Source: Calycina herbarum (taxonomy: Eukaryota; Ascomycota; Leotiomycetes; Helotiales; Pezizellaceae). From it: a stretch of DNA of 64,000 bases. A program made the translations under genes and the position numbers. The DNA is taken from NCBI GenBank assembly GCA_001414485.1, contig LLEY01000042.1, positions 310,001-374,000 on the forward strand, read 5' to 3'. Positions 13,176 through 25,483 of the stretch are shown piece after piece (within the stretch, counting starts at the first letter, position 1; each line of letters begins with the position of its first letter). Below the pieces are notes generated by a model. The model had not been told where the DNA came from. It saw nothing but the letters and a program-made list of their open reading frames with translations, and did no database searches.

Positions 13176-14426
13176 ATGGATTCTGAGGACGACGAACCTT
13201 TGTAATAATCCCCAAAGCCCTCCACATAACAATCATTTCCCTCATACTAACCCAAAAATCACCATAGAGTTCTCTCAGGCGGCGCACTAGACGCTCTCAA
13301 AGAGTTCTACGCCGATCGCGATGCCCTAGAGAAGAAATTCGAGGATCTGAAAACGGCTGCTGAGGATGAATTTGAGGAAGGCAAAGAGGGGAAGGTGAAG
13401 GTTTGGAGTATGGAAGCTTTCGGAGAGGATTGGGGGGTTAGTCAGTTTTGGGTGGGTCACGATTTTTTCTTTTCTGTTTTACCCACCCTTTTATTTTGGA
13501 GGATATATTGGGAGATGGATGGTTGAAAGAAAGGAGGAGGATGTGGATATGAGAGAGGGAAAGAAGTTAACAAGAAACACAGTATTCTGATGAAACAGCC
13601 ACGACAATCGCAAAGGAATTACTCGATGGTGCTACATCCGAAACATCCATCGCTGCCGTTTCAGCACCAAGTGTTTTTATACAACTTAAGAATTTACTTG
13701 TATGTCCTCCCTCCTGCTCCTCCCATTACATACCAGCTTTTACTGTCTGACAAAACCTTCTTCACAGAATAAACAAGGCCTCCCCCTCGCAGAAAGACCC
13801 AAAATCTGGCTCCTAGAGTACGACAAAAGATTTGAAGTCTTCAACAATGAATTCGTATACTATGATTTCAATAATCCCCTCAAATTACCTCGTATGTATC
13901 TCATCTAAATATGAAGATCTGGGATGATTTGACTAATGAACGTGGAAAGCGAATATGAAAGGAACGGTAAATAGATTCATAATCGATCCCCCCTTCCTAA
14001 ATGAGGATTGTCAAACAAAAGGTATTCATCATCTCCCTTCCATCCCCCTTTTCCCTCTCATCTATCTCCTATTACTCATCCCTCATTCACTCTCCTCTAT
14101 CTCACATCACTAACAAAACTTAAGCCGCCCTAACAGTCCGCTGGCTCTCACAATCCTGGGCCAAATCAGTAGGAGGAGATTCAAAAGTAGTAGTCTGCAC
14201 AGGCGAAAGAATGCAACCCCTCATCAACAAAATCTACAAACCAACCGGAATAGCAACCACGACTTTCGAACCCGTTCACTCCAAGGGATTGAGCAATGAG
14301 TTCTTTTGCTACGCGAATTTCGAGTGTGATGCTTGGAAGTGGCGAGGCCAGGAGGGTGAGGGAAGTAAAGAGGCCAAGGATAAATCTGGGGATGAGAAGG
14401 CTGGGAACGAGAGTGTAGAGAAGTAG
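13176..14426 (+). CDS. EFM5: EFM5-type protein-lysine N-methyltransferase (eEF1A methyltransferase)
   Basis: Member of the N6-adenine-methyltransferase-like family whose yeast and human members (Efm5, EEF1AKMT1) methylate a lysine of elongation factor eEF1A. Six exons: 13176-13201, 13268-13451, 13583-13699, 13768-13891, 13950-14021, 14125-14426 (274 aa). The N-terminus is acidic (MDSEDDEP) and followed by SGGALDALKEFYADR. The catalytic DPPF signature lies in FIIDPPFLNED at about residues 160-169. Further matches are PKIWLLEYDKRFEVF, VVCTGERM and FSNEFFCYANFE-like C-terminal strands. The tail is Lys/Glu-rich (EGSKEAKDKSGDEKAG). The first exon is 26 nt. The acceptor of intron 4 (13949) is AAG, so that junction is slightly less certain than the rest. 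Confidence 0.85.
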
Positions 14427-14681
14427 CAGGGGATATGATGGATGGCGATAATGCTCGGGAACTTCAAAATTGTCATTATTGTAGTTGAACTGCCTTACGA
14501 ACAATCCCCTTTTCGCTTTTGGTTTTTATGACAGTCTCCCCTAAGAAAGCTTACAACTCCCCCGTTGCCTCATATCAATACTTTATCTTTCGACGCCCCC
14601 AAAACTCCTCTAAAAGCAATCCCAACCCAAATATCCATTTCCTATGAACCCCATGCTGACCTTCCCTCAAACGAAAAACAA

Positions 14682-16690
14682 TTATGCCAATGACCGAACG
14701 ACATAAAACAATAAAAACGCCTGTTCGTTAAGAACTTGTGATTTGGATGCAAGTGTGACATTATGGTCGTTGAATTTGAACCATTGGTTCCCCACTCGTG
14801 AATATGATACATAATGACCTGCACAAATTAACTTTGATACTAGTAGAGAAAAGGGAACTGGGATGGGGAGGGGGGATTTACCTGTTTCGAGGTTACCGAC
14901 GTGGACTACTACACTTTGAAGATCGTAGGTACAGGATCTTGCTAGCTCGTAACTGGATTTTGTGTCTTGGTTTTTGGCGCGGTTGGTGTAGGGGAACATT
15001 TCTAGTTTGAGCGGGAAGGAGACTTTTGTGTCTATTTTTGAGGCGGTACCGTTGTTTTGTTTGAAGCGCTAGATTCAAGATTGTAAGTATTACGGTCGTT
15101 CAAAAGAGGAGAGATTTAGGCATATGAGGAGCGGGAGAATAGCATGCTACTTGACGGCTTCTAGCAGACCATTGAAGAATTGGGTAGACAGATGGAACCA
15201 TGGGAGAAAAAATGATAGTATGACGAGGACGTGTAGAGAAAATTTACTAACCTTGAGTTGAATGCAAAGAACATTTGGTAAACTCTTAATACTGAGCTGT
15301 TTCTTGGCCTCCTGTGTACCGCACTGATTGCAGGTATACTCACAGCGCTCCGGTCTGCAATACTCTTCATCAAGACAGCCTTGCAAACTCAGAGCAAGTG
15401 CCTTGAGACTCTTTTTCTTGGAGAGTCCTTCCAAACCCAGACTCAAGTCAAGAAATGACTCCACAGATGTATTGACATCTCCACAACTCTGACACGTAAT
15501 GGTGCTTTGCAGCTTGCCATAAAATGTCTGGTGCACAATACATTTACAGCCAGGATCGTTCTCGGGCTTCGATGCCTTTGTAGAATTCTCGTCAGACTCA
15601 GCTGGTCTGCCACCTCCATTGATTTCGTGCAGTTCTTCAGTGAGAAATTGAAAGAACTCGTGAGCATCTTGCTCCTTATTGCTTGCCAATTCCTCATAAG
15701 CCTTTCTTTTCGAAAGCCAGAAGCTTGCCAAAATATTGGAAGCGGAATAGCCAGTTGTGGTTTCCTGTGCGTAGAAATCCTGGAACATGTCATCCATGGC
15801 ACAACTCATACAGTTCTTGTACGAACACTCTCCGCTCTGATGTCCATCCCCGAGATAGAAATTCCGTAGGAGTGGATTGTGAACGAAAGATTGGAGAATG
15901 ACGTTCATGTAGCACGTAGCACCCATATTGTATATACCCCGAATCCCGCTGGCACGACATGGTGCTTCCACTGTGTTTGTCGAGATAAATCGAGGGTCTT
16001 CCTTGACAGGGTCGGTAAAGAGTTCGTCCAGCTTTCGCTTCCTGGCTATAGTTGGGGAAGGTTGGTTAGCATAGTACATTCGAATGGCCAGTACCAACGT
16101 TGGCAGATGTTGTACTTACTAAATAATCCGCGTCCCGACTTTCGCAACCTAAAGTCTTCCAGTGTGGGGTCGAAAACGAAATCATCACACATCTGACAGT
16201 ACAAACAGCCATTCCTTGATTCGACATCTAAAAAGCTCAATAAATAATTCCGTAAAGAGCAGAGTCAATAAGCCTTACAGAATCTATGTCCACTATCCGC
16301 ACCATGGTCACCCCGACCCTTTTCCGTTGTTGTAGCAGAACATTGTAGACATAAATAATTTGGAGTGAGCGAGGTAAAGGGCTGGCCCTTGGTCGTTCTG
16401 GACGTCTGCGGCACAATTGGGGTATTTTCGAAGATAACCCGCAGGCAGGTTTTGTAATTGTGTATGCTCTTGTTCATCCGCTCCGTCAAAAGTAAACGAG
16501 TGTGTTCTAGATGTGGCAGTTGGCATTAGCAAAGCACCCGACAGGCAAGGCTGACAAGACCATCTCTCCATGAACGCTTACCACAACCGAATAGGGGAAC
16601 ACCAGGCTGCGGATCCTTGATCTTAAAGGTCTTGGGAGAAGCCGGCGTGGCAGGCGTAGCTGGTCGAGAAGACGGCATATTGCTGCTCAT
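14682..16690 (-). CDS. UBP8: SAGA-complex ubiquitin C-terminal hydrolase Ubp8 (USP22-like)
   Basis: Ubp8 is the deubiquitinase module enzyme of SAGA and removes ubiquitin from histone H2B. Six exons: 16690-16582, 16506-16279, 16227-16120, 16045-15252, 15068-14882, 14818-14682 (520 aa). An N-terminal ZnF-UBP region carries Cys/His pairs (GCEHTR, YLCLQCSA, DSGHRFY, CLYCQMC). The USP domain starts GIRGIYNMGATCYMN with the catalytic Cys at about residue 193, followed by EQDAHEFFQFL, a CxxC pair (CQSCG, CNQCG) and the His box GHYVSYSR at about residue 477. The 183-nt intron 15251-15069 is required to join LCIQLK to RFKQNNG. It ends convergent with EFM5 (255 bp apart) and is divergent from the MBL gene. 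Confidence 0.92.
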
Positions 16691-16919
16691 CCTGAAGCCC
16701 CGAGATTAATGGTTTGTGACGTCCCCTTCTCTCTCCAAGGTTGCAACCAACACGATGGTAAGGCTTGGGCGATGGTGTTTGGCTTCCAGCGGTTGAACGT
16801 CGGCTGAAATTGCTGACCTCCTCTTTTGCCGAGGCTACTTTTCAGGCGATGGCCAACCTTCGCTCTCCGAAAATCCACAGCATGGTTCTATCAAAAGCCT
16901 ACAACAATTCCTTTTCAAA
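16691..16919. promoter_or_regulatory. Divergent promoter, UBP8 / metallo-beta-lactamase
   Basis: A 229-bp shared upstream region between two oppositely transcribed genes. I see no recognisable TATA box or clear operator sites. Confidence 0.55.
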
Positions 16920-17899
16920 ATGGCTACCCAACTTGTTCCGCTACGAGAGGTTGAAAGGCTGAGCTCAAGTGTAATCCGTATCCTGGGTGGAAATCCCGGC
17001 AAGGTACGGTTATCATGTGGCTATGCTGTTATACTTTAATTTGCTAATAAATCGTGTAGTTTACCTTGCAAGGTAAGACAGCCTCGTTGGAGCCAACTGG
17101 CACATGATTTGATCTTTTACTAGGCACAAATACTTACCTGGTTGGTACGGGGAAAACGCGCCTTCTCATCGATACCGGTGATGGAGTGCCTTCTTGGATC
17201 GCCTCATTGAAAGACACACTCCAGAAAGAGGATGCTGTGATTGGGGAAGCGCTGATTACACACTGGCATCACGATCATGTTGGTGGTATCAAGCATCTAC
17301 TGGAGCTGTCACCACAAACAACCGTTTACAAAAACAAGCCCGATGATGGGCAGAAAGACATTGAGGATGGTCAGCGGTTTCATGTTGAAGGAGCTACTCT
17401 GCGGTCTGTTTTCAGTCCTGGTCATACTGGGGATCACATGTCTCTCATACACGAGGAAGAGGATGCAATGTTTACCGGAGACAACGTGCTAGGCCACGGA
17501 ACAGCCGCCTTTGAAGACCTGCTTACCTATCTCAAGAGTTTGGAGAAGATGAGGACGACTTTTCAAGGGCGCGCTTATCCTGGACACGGCGCAGTAATCG
17601 AAGAAGGGCCAAAGAAGATATTGGAGTACATCAAACATCGACAACAACGAGAGGATCAAGTGATCCAGGTTTTGAAGACAACAAGGTCTCCAGAAGATGC
17701 GGGTATAGAAGCAAGCGAGCTCGATGAGTGGACATCGATGGAGATTGTGAAAATCATCTACAAAAATGTGCCAGAGAGTCTTCATATTCCAGCGAATGGC
17801 GGTGTTGTCCAAATTCTAAGAAAGTTGGAGGAGGAAGACAAAGTGGTCGAGAACTCTAAGACTGGAAGATGGAGCATTAAGAACCGAGCAGCGTTGTAA
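16920..17899 (+). CDS. Metallo-beta-lactamase fold hydrolase, LACTB2-like
   Basis: A single-domain MBL-fold metal hydrolase resembling LACTB2, which in animals is a mitochondrial RNA endonuclease; fungal relatives include polyketide-cluster thioesterases. Three exons: 16920-17003, 17060-17072, 17124-17899 (290 aa). The dizinc motif HWHHDH is at about residues 79-84. Later ligands are in SPGHTGDH (His about 133) and FTGDN (Asp about 152), with AYPGHG downstream. The C-terminal helical part resembles the LACTB2 winged-helix extension (EIVKIIYKNVPESL). Exon 2 is a 13-nt micro-exon (encoding FTLQ) needed to link NPGK to GTNTYLVGTG. No polyketide synthase lies nearby, so I favour a housekeeping LACTB2-type role over thioesterase. 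Confidence 0.85.
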
Positions 17900-19882
17900 C
17901 GAGTTGGTGGGCTGACTTGTTGGATAAGCCAGTTGGAGACAATTCAATATCAGTGGTTCGTTAGGGGCGCAAGGCAGTGTTTTGCACTTTCGCACATTTA
18001 CTTTGTATATTAGCGAAGGCAACAGAATGTTTTTTGCCCTTTTCGGTCGCATGTTACCTGCATAGCCAGAAAACCAACTCATCATGGCAACACTTTAATA
18101 GGTGGCATCTTACGCTGATCGTTTCCTTTCCGCGTGACTTGCGCCTTGTCTTCGCAGAAATCCTATATGGCAAATCCATTTTCTCGATGTGATGGGATGC
18201 ATTTAGTGCGGGGTCCCCCACTTTCCCATCCACCCCTCGAGGGTAAAGCGGTGAGGGGTGGTTGGAAATAATAGATGATTCTGCGCATCAGCGGAACTCG
18301 TTTTCTCTCAATCAATCAGACCAGTTATCAGATCGCAAGATGGTGTGATGACCTTTGGGTGGGACGATGAGTCAAATGGCGAAAAACGATGCTGTGTAAG
18401 CCCATACGAATATGGGGGTTTGGGCTGAATACCAACCCAGGTTTATGACCGTTGTCTCTATCTCCGCCCGATTTTATCCCAGGAGTGTGTGGTGCCAAGT
18501 CGTTTGTTCCAATCAGAACATCACTTTGTGGAGCGGAGTACAGTCCGATCAAATTTCTTACTGGTTGCTTGAGGTTGGGCGTTCTGCCACAAGCTAGGAC
18601 TAGTGTTTTATATACCCTATTTCCACTAGCTTGGGCTCTATTCAAACGACAGACATTTATGACAAGAGAAAAAAAAACCCGTCATCGTTCATAACGACGA
18701 AGGGAAGCTCGGCACCGGATATCTTTCGCTCTTCATTCAGTAATTCTCGTATGTTCGCCGAGTATCCCGGCACCGGCTTTCGCTTTGTCGGCATTTTCCC
18801 GTTGGTTGCCGATAAATCCGATCGAGATCAAGTCTCTTTTCTATTGTTCCAATTGTTCCATTCATAGCGGATCAGCTATAGGCCCAACTTGAGCTAGTTC
18901 TGCACTGATCATTGTTAGTGTATCAGGAGGAAAGCACAATTTTCATGTCAAAGTGAGGGCATTCAGAAAAGTGCATCTTATCCGAGAATCCCGAAGGTAA
19001 GACAACATGTGCGGGAGCAAGGGTTTGCCTGACCAACCAGTAAGAAGTCTTACTACTCAAACGCCAATCTGCGGTTCAGCCTTGCATGCAGAAAAACGGC
19101 CAGTAGAATTATTAATGCCTAGGGAAGCATCACTTCTTTCCAGAAGAATTGGCGTTTGAGGATTCATGGACATCGCATCACTACGTGTCAGCAGACTCTC
19201 AGCGGACTCATCAATCTTTCAATGACGGCAGTTGCTGACGTGACATTTGTTACTCAACATGGAATAGTTTGTTGACGGTCAAAGCCTCAAAGGCTTGTAC
19301 GAATTATCCCCGAAGTTCCAGGTTGCCCTTCATGGTGGGGGAAGCCATGCTTGACTCAGATGTCTTTGTTGCATCCTGCATCGCATCTTGCATTTCTTAG
19401 CATACTGCTGGAGTACATAGATATGCGTCTGACCCTACCCGGAGCCGGTCCATCGACTGATCTATTGCTTCTCTGATACTCTCACCTTGGCGGGCCTTCT
19501 TACAAACCACCTATACTTGCACCGGAGCCGACACCGGTGAGTATTAGTTTACTCTATAGGGCCTAGAAAATCGACTGTTCGACTCATTTCCTCTCTTCTA
19601 CTTTGGCCTGGGTGCCAATTCTCGAAGCAAGACACCAAGACACCAAGAACACCAAGAACAAGAACGGGACGGTACAAGGCCCATTCTTTCACGAATTGCG
19701 TGCAGTATTTAAAGCACTTGAGCTACGTACAAATAAGTTCCAAATTCCAGAAAGTTGAAACAAATCATACAATACATGCTTGATATCGCTGCTTGCATCA
19801 ACACCCCGCCGCCAAGCCTCGCCCAGCTTCCTCCCTCTTTCGTCACTTCCTCTCCCCGAGTTTGCGACAAAAACCATAACAT
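17900..19882. other. 2-kb intergenic region upstream of the Ytp1-like gene
   Basis: There is no credible coding segment here. It should hold the MBL 3' UTR and a long upstream region for the Ytp1-like gene. CACCGG-type motifs recur (near 18712, 18769, 19519 and 19534), and a small imperfect ACACCAAGA tandem repeat lies at 19630-19665. The last 80 bp before the start are C-rich, like a fungal 5' UTR. Confidence 0.5.
19630..19665. repeat. Short tandem repeat (ACACCAAGA-type)
   Basis: About four imperfect units of a 9-11 nt motif (ACACCAAGA) in the presumed promoter or 5' UTR of the Ytp1-like gene. It is a simple sequence with no evident function. Confidence 0.7.
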
Positions 19883-21912
19883 ATGCAGAAAAGGTCGCCA
19901 AAACTTGTCGCCAATGCTATCACCTTACTATGGGGTCTTGCCTCCGTAGCAAATGCACACGATCATGCTAAAGGTGGAAATATGGAAATGGGAGGGTCTG
20001 AAGTCTCGCGCCCAGTGTTAGCAACCGCAGCAAGCTCCCCAGAAGCTATCCCGGACCCGCAAACATACTTTCATTATGGAGAGCACTCGGGAGTTATGGT
20101 TGCGCATATTGTGCTTATGACACTTGCCTGGGTTTTTATTCTGCCAATTGGTAGGTAATTTGAGAAATAATTGGTGCTTTCCGGAGCTTGAAAGTGGACT
20201 AACTGGATTCCTAGGTGTTATGATTTCCATTGCTCGGTCGAGATATAGACTGCCTACCCAACTCTTATTCCTCGCGACCAATGCTCTTGCAATTTTCCTG
20301 GCGACCATCTACAATGCGAGCACGCCCGATTTATACCCCAATAATGCGCATCACAAGCTGGGATGGATCATAACTTGGGTTATCAGCGCGCAAGTGCTGA
20401 TCGGAGTTGTAACTTTCTACGCAGGAAAAAAGGAAGCTGGACATAGCGAGGAGAGCGGTTCTTTTATTCCAATTTCTGCGGAAGTTATGGCAGAGCATCA
20501 GCGCATGCATGATGCTAGGCGCGAAGAGACATATCGATTTTCCAGCGACAGTGGCCAAGGGACAGAACCAAATACTGAATCTTTGAGAAGTCACTCAATT
20601 ACTTCAACAAGTACTCCACAACCAAATTCGCCAATTCGGCAAGAGCAGGAAGAAGAGTGTTTTGAGGAGAAACCAAAGTTGCTACTTGGGGGTCGGGTAC
20701 ACCAATTTTTGTCTAGAAAAGTCCCGGGCCTGCTATCCTCGAAAGTTCTGCGAATTTTCCAATTTTTCTATGACGCGGTTGACCGATTGATCCTATTGCT
20801 TGGCTGGGCCATTTTTCTCTCTGGATGGGTTACGTATGGAGGGTTTTTCGTAAGCCATATGCATTTTTTTTCTTTCGTATGTACAATGACTAACTCATTC
20901 CTAGATGGGCTCTGAAATATTTAGTGGGCTTGCTCATTTTATCAAGGGTAGCGTTTTCTTCTGGTTTGGAATAGTATCACTAGGACGCTGGGCCGGTTGT
21001 TTCGCAGAAATTGGTTGGGTGAGTAGACTGGGCATTATGTACTTACGATTCTCTGACGTACTTGTAGGCATGGAACACGACAACACGAAAGAAAGGCCGT
21101 AATATCTCGGCTGAATTTGTGGAAAGCTTCATGATATTCTTTTACGGAGCTACCAACATTTTCCTCGAGCATCTCGCAGCATGGGGAAGTGCCTGGACAG
21201 CTCAAGATTTAGAGCATTTGTCAATCACGGTCATGTTCATTGGCGGTGGTCTGGTACTTTCACTCAATGCCCTATTTTATCTCAAGAAGCTAACTCATCC
21301 AGTGCGGCATGGTAATCGAATCAAAACGAATCCGTGAATTCCTAAACTCAACCAAACAAACCTCCTCATCCCACCTCTCCCCCAACACCAATGATCCAGA
21401 ACCAGAAACCTACAAATTCTCCATGAACCCTCTCCCAGCCCTCGTAACTTTCCTTGTCGGAATAATGATGAGTTCTCACCACCAATTTTCAATGATCTCA
21501 GCCATCATCCACAAACAATGGGGGACTCTCCTTGTAGGCGCCGCTTTCTCACGTGCTGCTACTTATGTGGTGTTCTATGTCAAACCGCCTACTTCGACAT
21601 TACCGGGGAGACCTCCTACGGAGTTGATTACTGCTTTTTGTTTATTGGCTGGAGGGGCGATTTTTATGGTTTCGGTAAGTTGGTTTTTTCCAAAAGAGGA
21701 GGGAACTGTGCTGATATTATATGTAGGCAAGAGATACAGTAGCTGCTATGGAAGCTAATGATTTGGATGCTATGTTTATCTTCACCGTATCCATGGGTCT
21801 TATCACGTTTCTGATGGCGTGGATTATTGTTGTTTTCGCGATCAAGGGATGGGCTGTGAGGAAAGAGAATAAGAGGAGTTTCGCTTATCGTCGTCTTGGG
21901 ATTTCTGAATGA
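19883..21912 (+). CDS. Ytp1-like multi-pass membrane protein (DUF2427 plus Ytp1 domain)
   Basis: Six exons: 19883-20150, 20215-20849, 20905-21018, 21068-21253, 21303-21674, 21727-21912 (586 aa). The N-terminus is a signal peptide (ITLLWGLASVANA) followed by a His-rich luminal segment. A DUF2427-like four-helix region follows (GVMVAHIVLMTLAWVFILPIG, then HHKLGWIITWVISAQVLIGV). A cytosolic Ser/Glu-rich linker leads to a Ytp1 domain of many helices (FFWFGIVSLGRWAGCFAEIGWAWN, FMIFFYGATNIFLEH, MMSSHHQFSMISA). The fourth intron (21254-21302, GTACTT donor, GCTAAC branch) is inferred because it restores GGGLCGMVIESKRIREFL; unspliced, the frame stops. Yeast Ytp1 has no firmly known function, and cytochrome b561-like folds have been suggested. 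The gene ends convergent with formamidase. Confidence 0.85.
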
Positions 21913-22578
21913 TGGGAATGAGGCGAGTGGTAAAGTCAAGCTTGGGAAGAAAAGATGTAGTAGTGAGAATTGACTTATGGGTTATGAAAAGGGAGGTTGG
22001 AAGTAATGAATTTGGTATAGGCTTGGAACAAGACATGAGGTGGCTTATTTTGGGGCATTGAAGGCGCTGCGAAGATACCTTTTTGCTTTTCGTTCTTTGG
22101 AATTTGGGAATAGGGAAGTGGGTAGGAATAGATAATGATAATATATATATATATATTACCTTTGGGCTAGTTTTTAGAAATATCTTTGTGTGAGGTGACC
22201 GATCTTAATGTTTTCCCTTTTTAGAAGAGTGGAGTTTCTTGGTGCTATTTGTAGGTGCCCTACCAATAGACAGCTTTTTTTCAAATGGTCCGCGGACCCG
22301 CACAAGTCTCCTGAAGCAAAAGACTTTTCGGTTCTGATCAAAGGTATTTGGCCAATGCTTACAATTACCATGATAACGTTAAACTTCGTTACTTCTTGAA
22401 GGCTCTTCGAAATCTGCCGCAATTTCCTCTTCTTCAAGTTTCAATCACAGCAGCAATAAAACATGAATCAAAACATCAAAAAACCCATACTATGTACCAC
22501 TTTCTACCACTTCCCATCCATTCCTACTGTTTCAATTTCACCCATCCATCCCAAATCTTTCAAACTTTCAGACTTCGC
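21913..22578. other. Convergent 3' intergenic region with an AT microsatellite
   Basis: A 666-bp interval between the 3' ends of the Ytp1-like gene and formamidase. It contains a TA dinucleotide run at about 22138-22156. There is no coding segment. Confidence 0.6.
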
Positions 22579-24735
22579 TTATTCCTTGAAAGTCAATCCC
22601 CCTCCCCAACTAATCTCACTATTCTTTCCTCCTTCCATGACCTTCCCCTCCGTAACACCAGTTTCGAAGGCGCAACTTCCCATATCCAATTTAGTAGCTT
22701 TCCCGGTGGGAGAGATGTCGAAGTCGAAGATATCCACTGTATTTTTGTTAGATGTTGATCGCTTGATACGTATTATCTCCATTTGTTCTCATCCGGATTC
22801 AAGATTACGAGAGTCAAAATCGAAATTGTGAGAATCTGGAAAAAAAGGAGATAGTGATGGACGGTGACATCAAGGAATAATATACAAAAGAAACGAGGAG
22901 GGGGTGAGACGTACTGGGAAGACCAAGTGTAGTACAAGCATTAGGTATATCCACAATTCCAGCGACATGTCCTTGAACTGGAGCACAAGAGAGCAGAAGA
23001 TAAACTTGGTAATCAGAATACCCGAAACGACGGAGGTATTCGATCACGCGGAGGGTGGTTTGTCGGTAGGCAACTGTTACGTCCATGTAATGCTGTTTTG
23101 ATGTCATTAGCGTGTGTTCTTCCGTCGCTTAAATGCTTCGAGATAATTGGAATCGAAGAGGAGGGAGGTAGAGAAGGGAGGGGAAAGGAGAGGTAAAGAA
23201 AGATTATAGGGAGAGGGGAGAGGGGAGAGGGGATACATACTTGTTTTCCATGTTGATCAACTGAGAATCCTTCAAAAGTTAAGTATCTTCCTGGTCCGTA
23301 ATGGGGTTCGACTGGTCCTGGGAGGTAGAGTGGGGATTTCATTCCTAGGTCTGCGATGCCATTTTTCATTACTTTGAAATTGATGGTGATCTGTATTATC
23401 TCGTCAATTTCTCGAAATATCGAACCCCCGAAACAAGGAAAGGGGGTTTTCATACCACGCCAGCCATCTCAATAGCACCACAAAACGAAATCTCACCTGT
23501 ACACATAAATTCGTTAGCCCATTACAATAATTGAAAGAAAATTCTAAAAATCAAAAGAGAACATACCATCACCCTGACTAAAATGCAAATCCCCGACACT
23601 AAACCCAGCCCCCTTAACATGAACCGGGAGATAAACCTTACTCCCCCGACTCAAATTCTTAATATCACAATTCCCACCATGTTCCGGTCTACCAGGAATA
23701 GTTCTCGCGCCCTCCTCGCCGACTTTCTTCTTCAAAGCCTCGTCTGCGGAGCCTGCGTGGACATTTTGGGGGTTTGGAGGTTGAGCTACGATGCGATCGA
23801 GTTTGTTTGCTGCGATTAATTCGCCTTCTCTTTTATTCCAGAGAGCTAGAACTTCGGCTGAGGGGGCACAACCGAGGATGCCGGGATGAATCAAGCCAGG
23901 GAATTTTACGTGGGGGATGTGGCGAGAGGTGCAGTATATGCCTTCAAAATCCCAGATTGCTTTTGCGCTGAAGAAGGAGGTTAGTGAAATGTATGTATTA
24001 ATGTGAAGAGAGGGATCCGAGTGATGAAGAATCAAAGCAAGGCAAGAACGAGAAAAAACAGGATGGAAGATAGAAGCAATCTACTCACGCAGTAGGATAT
24101 ATCTCATCCAAAAAACCACCACCATTATTCTTATCAAAGACACCTAGCATCCAGTATCAGTATCACCATTCCCCCAATCCACATATTCTCAAACAACATA
24201 CCTGTACTACACCCAAAGTCAGCAATTATCCACTCAAACGCTAAAGAAGTGAGAACAGGAAAAAGAGGAGAAAAACTCACAATCCCCAAGGTTGCTCCTC
24301 CATAGGTTGTACATCCATAATCTCCACAAGCAAAACATCACCCGGCTCCGCATCTTCAATCTCAAAAGGTCCAGAGAGGTAATGGATACGTGTGAGATCA
24401 ACGTTCTTCATGTCATCGGCACTATCGTTGTTTCCGATTTGTCCGCCTGTCCAATCGACCTACGAAGGCAGTGAGTATCAGAAAGTAGTGAGTATCAAGA
24501 TTATAAAAATCAGTATGAATAGATTATAAAAAAAGAAGAGGGAAGAGAAAAGAAGAGAGGCGGAAAAGGGGGAGGGGTAGGGAGCCCATACACATTCAAT
24601 CTTCACCGTCTCATCATTCTTAATCGCCCCCGCGAACGGGATATCAGGATGCCATCGATTATGAAGTTGTGGTTGTTCCTCAGCCGGCGTCTCGAGAGAG
24701 ACCGAGCATACTTTTCGTATGGCTGTTTTACCCAT
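22579..24735 (-). CDS. Formamidase (FmdA/AmdA acetamidase-formamidase family)
   Basis: A cytosolic amidase that hydrolyses formamide to formate and ammonia. Nine exons: 24735-24592, 24459-24281, 24206-24202, 24143-24089, 23967-23567, 23496-23456, 23390-23241, 23092-22915, 22736-22579 (436 aa). Family matches: HNRWHPDIPF near the N-terminus, VDWTGGQIGNND, AEPGDVLLVEIMDVQP, FPGLIHPGILGCAPS, GGNCDIKNLSRGSKVYLPV with FSVGDLHFSQGDGE, FCGAIEMAGV, GYSDYQVYLLLSCAPVQGHVAG and the C-terminal GLPMDIFDFDISP. Exon 3 is only 5 nt (TACAG). It is supported because EEQPWGF-TG-VFDKNNGGG is continuous only with it, and the preceding intron ends GCTGAC...GTGTAG. The start at 24735 is the ATG of MGKTAIRKVCSV. Confidence 0.9.
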
Positions 24736-25483
24736 TTTGTAGCTCTGTAAATCAATCAATTCGATTTTCCTCTTCTTGTAGCGAAATCAGTGGTTGGACG
24801 AGAGTTCGAGAGAAATTGTGAAGTCGAGAAATCGGGAAGTTGCAACAAAAATGGAGGGCCAACAATCATGAGCTCCCAAACCCCGCACCTGGTGGTACAC
24901 AGCTACCTACCTGAGTTTATGGTTCATCCAGCAACGTAAGGCTATTCGTCAATGTTTACCGATAAGGAACCAGATGAACTCTCTTTCCTTATCAGTGAAC
25001 TACTGCCCCCCTCTTTCCCCCTCGTATCATTCCAAGAGTTCCCCACATCTCGGCTGCAGGAAGACTAATGTATGTTTGCGGGGTTCCGATGGGATGGATG
25101 TACCACAGCAAAAGATTTGTAGGTATCAACCAAGTAGAATTCTATTCATCGAATATGCTCCCGATGCATATTATGGATGGCATCATTGAAAGGGAGTCTC
25201 TACTGTATTTCAAAACTGAGCCAAACTGGAATCAATTTCCCTCAGGATGATGAGCTTTCGAGGGATTTGGACATGTAATACATTAATCTTTCTGCAATAA
25301 ACCTTGTTGATTTTCAACATATATTACATTGATCTCTAGCTCCGAAAGCCTGTTGCTTCCGGCGTGCATCTCCCTATATAGAGCATGCTTATTATGTTTA
25401 GAGAAAACCGAAAGTGCTGACGTCACCATAATAGCCTTTCAGCCCCTGGAAAGTACTGTTGATGATACCAAATTCAAAAAAAT
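24736..25483. other. Intergenic region upstream of formamidase
   Basis: A 748-bp region between the formamidase start and the 3' end of the UsgS-like gene, both on the minus strand. It should hold the formamidase promoter. Short open frames here lack motifs. A CTACCTACCTGAG stretch near 24903 is the only low-complexity feature. Confidence 0.5.
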
